NCBI GenBank assembly: GCA_018384835.1
Contig: JAHAYB010000211.1
Location: 1-5,755 of the forward strand
DNA length: 5,755 nt
Reading direction: 5' to 3'
DNA from: Comamonas sp.
Lineage (GTDB): Bacteria; Pseudomonadota; Gammaproteobacteria; Burkholderiales; Burkholderiaceae_C
Shown: piece by piece, positions 1 through 5,755 of the stretch
How positions within the stretch are numbered: the stretch's first letter is position 1
Layout: each line of letters begins with the position of its first letter
The notes under the pieces: generated by a model
Told to the model about the DNA's origin: nothing
Database searches by the model: none
The model's input: the letters and a program-made list of their open reading frames with translations, nothing else
Program-made: the position numbers and the translations under genes

Positions 1-2211
1 GTGGAAGAGCGCCGCAACGCCGCCCGCTTCCACTTTATCGACTGGTGCGAAACGGCGTTTGAAAACATCGATGTGATTCCCGCTGGCAACGGCATCATGC
101 ACCAGATCAATCTGGAAAAAATGAGCCCCGTCATCCAGCTGCGTGACGGCATTGCCTTCCCCGATACCTGTGTGGGCACGGACAGCCACACCCCCCACGT
201 TGATGCCTTGGGCGTAATTTCCGTGGGCGTGGGCGGGCTGGAAGCTGAAACCGTGATGCTTGGCCACCCCAGCATGATGCGCCTGCCCGACATCGTAGGC
301 GTGGAGCTGACCGGCAAGCGCCAACCCGGTATTACCGCCACCGACATCGTGCTGGCGCTGACCGAGTTCCTGCGCAAAGAGCGCGTAGTGGGCGCTTACG
401 TGGAGTTCTTTGGCGAGGGGGCAGACAGCCTCTCGATTGGCGACCGCGCCACCATCTCGAATATGACCCCGGAATATGGCGCAACTGCCGCCATGTTTGC
501 CATTGACCAGCAAACCATTGACTACCTAAAGCTGACCGGCCGCCAGCCCGAACAAGTGGCCTTGGTCGAGCAATACGCCAAAGAAACCGGCCTGTGGGCA
601 GATGCCCTGAAAACCGCCGAATACGAGCGCGTGCTGCGCTTTGACCTCTCCAGCGTGGGGCGCAATATTGCGGGGCCTTCCAACCCCCATGCCCGCGTCT
701 CTACCGCCGACTTGGCGCAGCGCGGGATTGCCGATGCGGCCAAGCTGCAATCGGGCAAGGCCGAAGAAGCCCAGGGCTTGATGCCCGACGGCGCGGTCAT
801 CATTGCCGCCATCACTAGCTGCACCAACACCAGCAACCCGCGCAACGTAGTCGCCGCTGGTTTGGTTGCGAAAAAAGCCAACGCCTTGGGGCTGGTGCGC
901 AAGCCTTGGGTGAAAACCTCGTTCGCCCCTGGCTCTAAAGTAGCCAAGCTGTATCTGGAAGACAGCGGCCTGCTGCCTGAGCTGGAAAAGCTGGGCTTTG
1001 GCATCGTTGCCTATGCCTGCACCACCTGCAACGGCATGAGCGGCGCACTCGACCCCAAAATTCAGCAAGAAATTATCGACCGCGACTTGTACGCCACCGC
1101 CGTGCTCTCGGGCAACCGCAACTTTGACGGGCGTATCCACCCCTACGCCAAGCAAGCGTTTTTGGCCTCGCCCCCGCTGGTGGTGGCCTACGCTTTGGCC
1201 GGAACCATGCGCCTGGATATTGAGCAAGACCCGCTAGGCGTAGATGCCCAGGGCAATCCCATCACCCTGCAAGACCTGTGGCCTAGCGACGAAGAGATTG
1301 ATGCCATCGTTGCCGCCAGCGTCAAGCCTGAGCAGTTCCAAGCGGTGTACGAGCCAATGTTCAGCATCCACCGCAGCAAGGGCGAGAAAACCTCGCCGCT
1401 GTACGACTGGCGCCCCACCTCCACCTACATCCGCCGCCCGCCCTACTGGGACACCGAAGGCGTGGGCGCACTGGCCGCCTTCCCGCGCACCCTCAAAGGA
1501 ATGCGCCCCCTGGCTGTGCTGCCCGACAACATCACCACCGACCACCTCTCGCCCTCTAACGCCATCTTGCTCGATAGCGCTGCGGGTGAATACCTGGACA
1601 AAATGGGCCTGCCCGAAGAGGACTTCAACTCCTACGCCACCCACCGAGGCGACCACTTGACGGCCATGCGCGCCACCTTTGCCAACCCCAAGCTGTTCAA
1701 CGAAATGGTGAAAAACCCCGACGGCAGCACCAAGCAAGGTTCGCTAGCGCGTGTAGAGCCAGAAGGCCAAGTCATGCGCATGTGGGAAGCCATCGAAACC
1801 TATATGAACCGCCGCCAGCCGCTGATCATCGTGGCCGGTGCTGACTACGGCCAGGGTTCCAGCCGCGACTGGGCGGCCAAAGGTGTGCGCCTGGCCGGGG
1901 TGGAAGCCATTGCCGCTGAAGGTTTTGAACGCATCCACCGCACCAACCTGATTGGCATGGGCGTGTTGCCGCTGGAATTCAAACCCGGCACCAACCGCAA
2001 CACCTTGCAACTGGACGGCACAGAAATCTACGCGGTGGAGGGCGACCTGGCTCCACGCACCGACCTCACCTTGGTGGTAGAGCGCAAAAACGGCGAGGTG
2101 CTGCGTGTGCCCATGACTTGCCGCCTGGATACGGCGGAAGAGGTTTCCATCTACGAAGCCGGCGGCGTGCTGCAACGCTTTGCCCAAGACTTTTTGGCAG
2201 GAAAGGCATAA
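1..2211 (+). CDS. acnD: Fe/S-dependent 2-methylcitrate dehydratase AcnD (5' end outside window)
   Basis: Cytoplasmic aconitase-superfamily enzyme that dehydrates 2-methylcitrate in the methylcitrate cycle, working with PrpF in place of the iron-independent PrpD. The frame is open from base 1 for 736 codons. Family members are about 860-870 residues, so roughly 130 N-terminal residues lie left of the window, and the GTG at base 1 is an internal Val codon rather than a start. Visible motifs (fragment numbering): TDSHT at 60-64; the three [4Fe-4S] ligand cysteines C274 (in ITSCTNTSNPRN), C340 and C343 (in YACTTCNGMSG), with the 66 and 3 residue steps seen in AcnA-type aconitases; DNITTDHLSP at 509-518; and the swivel-domain motif DYGQGSSRDWAAKG from 615. 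The CTTCNGMSG form, where ordinary aconitases have CTTCIGNSG, and the adjacent prpF favour AcnD over AcnA. No frameshift or internal stop. The stop is 4 bases before prpF. Confidence 0.94.
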   Translation: MEERRNAARFHFIDWCETAFENIDVIPAGNGIMHQINLEKMSPVIQLRDGIAFPDTCVGTDSHTPHVDALGVISVGVGGLEAETVMLGHPSMMRLPDIVGVELTGKRQPGITATDIVLALTEFLRKERVVGAYVEFFGEGADSLSIGDRATISNMTPEYGATAAMFAIDQQTIDYLKLTGRQPEQVALVEQYAKETGLWADALKTAEYERVLRFDLSSVGRNIAGPSNPHARVSTADLAQRGIADAAKLQSGKAEEAQGLMPDGAVIIAAITSCTNTSNPRNVVAAGLVAKKANALGLVRKPWVKTSFAPGSKVAKLYLEDSGLLPELEKLGFGIVAYACTTCNGMSGALDPKIQQEIIDRDLYATAVLSGNRNFDGRIHPYAKQAFLASPPLVVAYALAGTMRLDIEQDPLGVDAQGNPITLQDLWPSDEEIDAIVAASVKPEQFQAVYEPMFSIHRSKGEKTSPLYDWRPTSTYIRRPPYWDTEGVGALAAFPRTLKGMRPLAVLPDNITTDHLSPSNAILLDSAAGEYLDKMGLPEEDFNSYATHRGDHLTAMRATFANPKLFNEMVKNPDGSTKQGSLARVEPEGQVMRMWEAIETYMNRRQPLIIVAGADYGQGSSRDWAAKGVRLAGVEAIAAEGFERIHRTNLIGMGVLPLEFKPGTNRNTLQLDGTEIYAVEGDLAPRTDLTLVVERKNGEVLRVPMTCRLDTAEEVSIYEAGGVLQRFAQDFLAGKA
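2199..2206 (+). promoter_or_regulatory. Ribosome binding site of prpF, inside the acnD 3' end
   Basis: The purine run AGGAAAGG lies within the last codons of acnD and ends 9 bases before the ATG at 2216. It decides the prpF start: the frame is also open from a TTG at 2180, but that codon has no such site at the right distance and lies well inside acnD. The arrangement suggests translational coupling of the two genes. Confidence 0.7.
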
Positions 2212-2215
2212 GCCC

Positions 2216-3403
2216 ATGAAGCAACAAGTACGCATTCCCGCCACCTATATCCGTGGCGGCACCAGCAAGGGCGTGTTCTTCCGCCTGGCTGACCTGCCCG
2301 AAAGCTGCCAAGTGCCCGGACGCGCCCGCGACAAACTGTTTCAGCGCGTGATTGGCAGCCCCGACCCGTACAGCGCCCATATCGACGGCATGGGCGGCGC
2401 AACATCCAGCACCAGCAAATGCGTGATTCTGAGCAAAAGCAGCCGCCCCGAACACGACGTGGACTACCTCTACGGCCAGGTGTCAATTGATACCGACTTT
2501 GTGGATTGGAGCGGCAACTGCGGCAACCTCTCGACCGCTGCGGGGGCGTTTGCCATCCACGCCGGTTTGGTTGACCCTAGCCGCATTCCCGACAATGGCA
2601 CTTGCGTTGTGCGTATCTGGCAAGCAAACATTCAAAAGACCATCATTGCCCACGTGCCGATCACCAACGGCCAAGTGCAAGAAACCGGCGATTTTGAACT
2701 GGACGGCGTAACCTTCCCCGCCGCCGAAATCGTGCTGGAATTTATGGACCCCTCCGACGATGGCGACGACGGCGGCGCGATGTTCCCCACTGGCAACTTG
2801 GTGGATACGCTGGACGTTCCGGGCGTAGGGAGCTTTCCCGCCACCATGATTAGCGCGGGCATTCCTACCGTGTTTGTGAACGCTGCGGACATCGGCTACC
2901 AAGGCACCGAACTGCGCGAAGACATCAACAACGACCCGGCGCAACTGGAACGCTTTGAAAAAATCCGCGTCGCCGGTGCCCTGCGCATGGGCCTGATCAA
3001 AACGCCCGAAGAGGCCCTCAAGCGCCAACACACGCCCAAGATTGCCTTCGTCAGCCCGCCCAAGAGCTACACCGCCTCCAGCGGCAAAGCGATTGATGCG
3101 GCAGATGTGGATTTGCTGGTACGCGCCCTGTCCATGGGCAAGCTGCACCACGCCATGATGGGCACTTGCGCCGTGGCAATTGGCACGGCAGCGGCCATCC
3201 CCGGCACGCTGGTGAACTTGGCTGCTGGCGGTGGCGAACGTGAGGCGGTGCGCTTTGGCCATCCATCCGGCACGCTGCGCGTTGGCGCTGAAGCCAAGCA
3301 GGTCGATGGCCAATGGCAAGTCACCAAAGCTGTGATGAGCCGCAGCGCTCGCATCCTGATGGAAGGCTGGGTGCGTGTGCCCGCCGCCACCTTGGATAAC
3401 TGA
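2216..3403 (+). CDS. prpF: 2-methylaconitate isomerase PrpF
   Basis: Cytoplasmic isomerase with the diaminopimelate-epimerase-like fold. It converts the methylaconitate isomer made by AcnD into the 2-methyl-cis-aconitate that aconitase can hydrate, so AcnD plus PrpF replace PrpD. From the ATG at 2216 the protein has 395 residues, the usual family length. The N-terminus reads RIPATYIRGGTSKGVFFRL, with the PrpF hallmark RGGTSKG at 13-19. K68 (in TSTSKCVI) and C102 (in SGNCGNLS) match, with a constant offset of 5, the residues I recall as catalytic in Shewanella oneidensis PrpF (K73 and C107). SPKLY-like variants are absent, and instead SPPKSY occurs near 281-286. A G/D-rich stretch, DPSDDGDDGG, lies near 178-187. 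The C-terminus (SRSARILMEGWVRVP) is typical. The gene follows acnD by 4 bases, so one transcript is almost certain. Base composition matches acnD. No defects seen. Confidence 0.95.
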   Translation: MKQQVRIPATYIRGGTSKGVFFRLADLPESCQVPGRARDKLFQRVIGSPDPYSAHIDGMGGATSSTSKCVILSKSSRPEHDVDYLYGQVSIDTDFVDWSGNCGNLSTAAGAFAIHAGLVDPSRIPDNGTCVVRIWQANIQKTIIAHVPITNGQVQETGDFELDGVTFPAAEIVLEFMDPSDDGDDGGAMFPTGNLVDTLDVPGVGSFPATMISAGIPTVFVNAADIGYQGTELREDINNDPAQLERFEKIRVAGALRMGLIKTPEEALKRQHTPKIAFVSPPKSYTASSGKAIDAADVDLLVRALSMGKLHHAMMGTCAVAIGTAAAIPGTLVNLAAGGGEREAVRFGHPSGTLRVGAEAKQVDGQWQVTKAVMSRSARILMEGWVRVPAATLDN

Positions 3404-3462
3404 CGAACTAAGCAACTGATTTTTTTCTATCCCCCTGTTTTTTCATTGCAAGGAGCAAACCC
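3404..3462 (+). other. prpF-prpC spacer, pyrimidine-rich
   Basis: This 59-base spacer holds two T runs (around 3420-3426 and 3438-3443) flanking a CCCCC run, then the prpC ribosome binding site. I found no stable hairpin before the T runs, so I do not call a terminator, and no convincing -35/-10 pair. Read-through from acnD-prpF into prpC is the simplest reading. Confidence 0.5.
3450..3455 (+). promoter_or_regulatory. Ribosome binding site of prpC
   Basis: A full AAGGAG core ends 7 bases before the ATG at 3463. It is the strongest Shine-Dalgarno match in the window and fixes the prpC start. Confidence 0.85.
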
Positions 3463-4620
3463 ATGACGACTGAACAAGCCGCCCCCACCTTCAAGCCCAA
3501 AAAATCTGTGGCGCTGTCTGGCGTTGCCGCTGGTAACACCGCCCTGTGTACCGTCGGCAAAACCGGTAACGACCTGCACTACCGTGGCTACGACATTCTG
3601 GAACTGGCTGACCAGTGCGAATTTGAAGAAGTCGCCCACCTGCTGGTACACGGCAAGCTGCCCACCCGCGCTGAACTCAAAGGCTACAAAGAAAAGCTCA
3701 AAGCCCTGCGCGGCCTGCCCGCCAGCGTGAAAGCCGCGCTGGAGCAACTGCCCGCCGCCAGCCACCCGATGGACGTGATGCGCACCGGCGTATCCGTACT
3801 GGGCTGCACCCTGCCTGAAAAAGACGACCACAACATGGCCGGTGCGCGTGACATTGCCGACCGCCTGATGGCCAGCCTGGGTTCCATGCTGCTGTACTGG
3901 TACCACTTCAGCCACAACGGTAAGCGCATCGAAGTGGAAACCGACGACGACACCATCGGCGGCCACTTCCTGCACCTGCTGCACGGCCAAGCGCCTTCGC
4001 AAAGCTGGGTAGATGCCATGAACATCTCGCTGAACCTGTACGCCGAGCACGAATTCAACGCCTCCACCTTCACCTCCCGCGTGATTGCTGGCACGGGCAG
4101 CGATATGTATTCGGCGATCACCGGCGCGATTGGCGCTCTGCGTGGCCCCAAACACGGCGGCGCCAACGAAGTGGCCTTTGAAATCCAACAGCGCTACGAC
4201 AACCCCGACGAAGCCGAGGCCGACATCCGCGCCCGTGTGGAGAAAAAAGAAGTCGTTATCGGCTTTGGTCACCCCGTTTACACCATCAGCGACCCGCGCA
4301 ACGTGGTTATCAAAGGCGTGGCCAAAAAGCTCTCGGACGAAGCCGGTTCGACCAAGATGTACGACATCGCCGAGCGCCTGGAATCGGTCATGTGGGAAGT
4401 CAAAAAAATGTTCCCCAACTTGGACTGGTTCAGCGCCGTGAGCTACCACATGATGGGCGTGCCGACCGCCATGTTTACGCCTTTGTTCGTCATTGCCCGT
4501 ACCAGCGGCTGGGCAGCGCACATCATTGAGCAGCGCGTAGATAACAAAATCATCCGCCCCAGCGCCAACTACACCGGCCCCGATGATTTGAAATTCGTGC
4601 CCATCGACGAGCGCAAATAA
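3463..4620 (+). CDS. prpC: 2-methylcitrate synthase PrpC
   Basis: Cytoplasmic citrate-synthase-fold enzyme that condenses propionyl-CoA and oxaloacetate to 2-methylcitrate, the entry step of the cycle. The 385 residues match PrpC (about 375-390) and are shorter than housekeeping GltA (about 430), because the GltA N-terminal extension is missing. The catalytic triad is visible: H231 in [10 protein letters not shown]270 in [14 protein letters not shown], and D321 in FPNLDWFSA. These agree, with a constant offset of 4, with H235/H274/D325 of enterobacterial Prp[15 protein letters not shown] (GltA has GFGHRVY) and the C-terminal [16 protein letters not shown] are PrpC-type. The N-terminus contains the family segment [14 protein letters not shown] near 19-32. 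The start is set by an AAGGAG site 7 bases upstream. prpC follows acnD-prpF, whereas it commonly precedes them in related clusters. Some promiscuous citrate synthase activity is known for this family. The stop lies inside an 11-bp tandem repeat. Confidence 0.96.
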   Translation: MTTEQAAPTFKPKKSVALSGVAAGNTALCTVGKTGNDLHYRGYDILELADQCEFEEVAHLLVHGKLPTRAELKGYKEKLKALRGLPASVKAALEQLPAASHPMDVMRTGVSVLGCTLPEKDDHNMAGARDIADRLMASLGSMLLYWYHFSHNGKRIEVETDDDTIGGHFLHLLHGQAPSQSWVDAMNISLNLYAEHEFNASTFTSRVIAGTGSDMYSAITGAIGALRGPKHGGANEVAFEIQQRYDNPDEAEADIRARVEKKEVVIGFGHPVYTISDPRNVVIKGVAKKLSDEAGSTKMYDIAERLESVMWEVKKMFPNLDWFSAVSYHMMGVPTAMFTPLFVIARTSGWAAHIIEQRVDNKIIRPSANYTGPDDLKFVPIDERK

Positions 4621-4636
4621 GCACGAAATAAGCACG
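4615..4636 (+). repeat. Perfect 11-bp tandem duplication across the prpC stop codon
   Basis: The unit AAATAAGCACG occurs twice with no gap (4615-4625 and 4626-4636). The first copy contains the last prpC codon and its TAA stop (4618-4620). The second copy carries another TAA, which is out of frame with prpC. It looks like a small slippage duplication and does not alter the PrpC protein. Confidence 0.85.
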
Positions 4637-4670
4637 GAAAGCGTGTTCACGCCTTCTAACTGACCATGCT

Positions 4671-4704
4671 GGGGTACGGAATCAACGCCGTACCCCTTCT
4701 TTTT
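4671..4704 (+). terminator. Intrinsic terminator after prpC
   Basis: A perfect 9-bp inverted repeat, GGGGTACGG (4671-4679) and CCGTACCCC (4688-4696), encloses an 8-base loop and is followed at once by TTCTTTTT. This is a textbook rho-independent terminator about 50 bases after the prpC stop and should end the acnD-prpF-prpC transcript. A weaker hairpin just upstream (4637-4656, GCGT/ACGC core with an outer GAA/TTC arm and one A-C mismatch) may add to it. Confidence 0.88.
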
Positions 4705-4718
4705 CAAAGACTTTCTAT

Positions 4719-4725
4719 AAAGGAA
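4719..4725 (+). promoter_or_regulatory. Ribosome binding site of the isocitrate lyase-family gene
   Basis: AAAGGAA sits just upstream of the ATG at 4730, with about 5 bases between GGA and the start codon. It supports this start. Only about 25 bases separate the preceding terminator's T run from the start codon, leaving little room for a separate promoter. Confidence 0.75.
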
Positions 4726-4729
4726 CGGT

Positions 4730-5593
4730 ATGACTACCACCCAAAAACAACTACGCGCCCTGATTGAAGCCCGTCGCGGCATCATTGTGCCTGGCGCTTT
4801 TAATGCCATGTCTGCTCGTTTGGTGGCCGATATGGGTTTTGAAGCCATTTACGTCACCGGCGCAGGTGTCACCAATATGTGGTTTGGAATGCCCGACCAA
4901 GGCTTTATGGGATTAACCGATATTGCCGACCACACCGCCCGTATTCGTGACGCGGTAGAAGTGCCCTTAATCGTTGATTCTGATACTGGCTTTGGTAATG
5001 CCGTGAATACCTATCATGCCGTTCGCACTTTAGAGCGTGCCGGTGCGGACTGTATTCAACTGGAAGATCAAGTTTCGCCCAAACGCTGCGGCCACTTTAA
5101 CGGCAAAGAGGTCATTGAGGCCAGCGAAATGATTGGCAAAATCAAAGCCGCCTGCGATGCTCGCCGTAATAGCGACACTATTATCATGGCGCGTACCGAT
5201 GCCGCCGCCATCCACGGGTTTGATGCAGCAATTGAACGCGCTCAACAATACGCCGATGCCGGTGCCGATATGCTCTTTGTAGAAGCCGTGACCAGTCCCG
5301 AGCATATTGCCGCCCTGCCCCAGCGCCTAAAAACGCCTCAGCTCATGAATATGGTGATTGGCGGTAAAACCCCCATTACCAATACCGCTGAATTAGCCAC
5401 TATGGGTTACAGCATTGTGCTTTATGCCAATGCCGCCCTGCAAGGTGCAGTCGTTGGCATGCAACGCGCCCTGGGCGTACTCAAAGCCGAGGGGCATGTG
5501 CAGGAAGATCCGAATCTGGTTGCGCCCTTTGCTGAACGCCAGCGGTTGGTGAACAAGCCCTTCTGGGACGAGCTGGAAAAGCGCTATCAGTAA
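4730..5593 (+). CDS. Isocitrate lyase/PEP mutase family C-C lyase (methylisocitrate lyase-like or alkylmalate/oxaloacetate lyase)
   Basis: This 287-residue protein has the TIM-barrel fold of the isocitrate lyase/PEP mutase superfamily, usual length 285-300. Visible features: TGAG at 43-46, D56, the Mg2+-site acidic residues D83 and D85 in VDSDTGFGN, E112-D113, the lyase signature KRCGH at 118-122 with C120 as expected catalytic acid/base, R155 in MARTDA, E185 and N207. Known members cleave 2-methylisocitrate (PrpB), 2,3-dimethylmalate or oxaloacetate. The cysteine in KRCGH favours a C-C lyase over a phosphonate mutase. Against true PrpB: the sequence after N207 is MVIGGKTP, where E. coli PrpB has ITEFGATP; KRCGH is followed by F, not R; and VTNMWFGMPD replaces PrpB's GVAAGSLGLPD. 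It follows the prp genes on the same strand but after a strong terminator. GC is lower than its neighbours for most of its length, with four TTA leucine codons. I am sure of the superfamily, but the substrate is open, so no symbol is given. Confidence 0.85.
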   Translation: MTTTQKQLRALIEARRGIIVPGAFNAMSARLVADMGFEAIYVTGAGVTNMWFGMPDQGFMGLTDIADHTARIRDAVEVPLIVDSDTGFGNAVNTYHAVRTLERAGADCIQLEDQVSPKRCGHFNGKEVIEASEMIGKIKAACDARRNSDTIIMARTDAAAIHGFDAAIERAQQYADAGADMLFVEAVTSPEHIAALPQRLKTPQLMNMVIGGKTPITNTAELATMGYSIVLYANAALQGAVVGMQRALGVLKAEGHVQEDPNLVAPFAERQRLVNKPFWDELEKRYQ

Positions 5594-5616
5594 GGTTTTT
5601 TGCTGGTTGGATAGAG

Positions 5617-5647
5617 CCGCTGCCTGGGGACGGGTGGCGGGTTTTTT
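5617..5647 (+). terminator. Intrinsic terminator after the lyase gene
   Basis: CCGCTGCC (5617-5624) can pair with GGTGGCGG (5633-5640) over 8 positions, six Watson-Crick plus two adjacent G-U wobbles, around an 8-base loop. A G and six T follow (5642-5647). It starts 24 bases after the stop at 5593. Because of the wobbles it works best in the + strand transcript. Confidence 0.75.
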
Positions 5648-5678
5648 ACATAAAAATTTAGGTGCATATGGGGTGTTT

Positions 5679-5755
5679 TTAGAAAAATAGGACTTCCGCA
5701 AACCCCATGGAAACCGAAGGGCTGCGCAGTTCCTGGCGCAGGTCGGCCGAGAGCA
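5679..5755 (-). CDS. Possible C-terminal end of a convergent gene, cut by the window edge
   Basis: Reading leftward from the right edge, one minus-strand frame stays open for 24 codons and stops at TAA (complement of 5679-5681). The peptide begins LSADLRQELRSPS and ends GFAEVLFF. The edge-proximal codons are strongly G/C-ended, like the real genes here, and the stop falls just where the sequence turns AT-rich, as expected for convergent neighbours. The stretch is too short to name a family. Another minus-strand frame and a plus-strand frame from ATG 5707 (no good ribosome binding site) are also open, so this is tentative. Confidence 0.25.
   Translation of the reverse strand, partial: LSADLRQELRSPSVSMGFAEVLFF

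Noticed and set aside
1..3. GTG at base 1 as the start of acnD
   Set aside because: About 130 conserved N-terminal residues of the aconitase fold would be missing. The frame simply runs off the window edge, so there is no evidence of a true truncation.
2180..2215. Upstream TTG start giving a 407-residue PrpF
   Set aside because: It would overlap acnD by 32 bases and lacks a suitable ribosome binding site. The ATG at 2216 has AGGAAAGG 9 bases upstream and gives the family-typical N-terminus.
2483..3415. 310-codon minus-strand open frame opposite prpF
   Set aside because: Shadow of prpF with no domain and no plausible independent start context. It has the same compositional cause as the frame opposite prpC.
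3418..3445. T-rich stretches after prpF as an intrinsic terminator
   Set aside because: I found no GC-rich inverted repeat immediately before either T run.
4716..4721. TATAAA as a -10 promoter element for the lyase gene
   Set aside because: Transcription would begin almost at the ATG and exclude the ribosome binding site, and the region that would hold the -35 box is the terminator stem, with no TTGACA-like sequence.
3427..4848. 473-codon minus-strand open frame opposite prpC
   Set aside because: It lies antisense to a protein with a complete catalytic triad and known family. Long antisense frames are expected where third codon positions are strongly G/C. Its translation is low-complexity, rich in V, G, H and Q, with no recognisable domain.
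5393..5701. 102-codon minus-strand open frame at the right end
   Set aside because: Two-thirds of it is antisense to the lyase gene, it crosses the intrinsic terminator, and its start lies in the AT-rich junction without a ribosome binding site.

Overview
The window is a compact metabolic locus for propionate (propionyl-CoA) breakdown by the 2-methylcitrate cycle. High GC in most of the coding sequence, strong G/C preference at third codon positions, and the acnD-prpF version of the pathway suggest a betaproteobacterium, most likely Burkholderiales of the Comamonadaceae type. This taxon call is inference from gene content and codon style, with no marker gene in view.

Layout, all major genes on the + strand: (1) 1-2211, the 3' five-sixths of acnD, a Fe-S 2-methylcitrate dehydratase cut by the left window edge; (2) 2216-3403, prpF, a methylaconitate isomerase, only 4 bases after the acnD stop and clearly co-transcribed; (3) 3463-4620, prpC, 2-methylcitrate synthase, after a 59-base pyrimidine-rich spacer with a strong ribosome binding site; (4) a 109-base gap with an 11-bp tandem duplication across the prpC stop and a strong intrinsic terminator (4671-4704); (5) 4730-5593, an isocitrate lyase/PEP mutase superfamily enzyme with the catalytic KRCGH motif but without the NITEFG segment I expect in true PrpB; (6) 5594-5755, a second intrinsic terminator (5617-5647), an AT-rich stretch, and possibly the end of a convergent minus-strand gene at the right edge.

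How the genes work together: PrpC condenses propionyl-CoA with oxaloacetate to 2-methylcitrate. AcnD dehydrates this to a methylaconitate isomer, and PrpF isomerises it to the form that an aconitase can hydrate to 2-methylisocitrate. A methylisocitrate lyase (PrpB) then releases pyruvate and succinate. The last gene could serve that step or could be a related alkylmalate/oxaloacetate lyase. Its motifs, its separation by a terminator and its lower GC all argue for caution. No regulator (PrpR or GntR type) is visible; if present it lies left of the window.

I see no new defence, mobile or RNA system here. The points worth a second look are the gene order, the uncertain identity and mosaic composition of the fourth gene, the small tandem duplication at the prpC stop, and the unresolved right edge.
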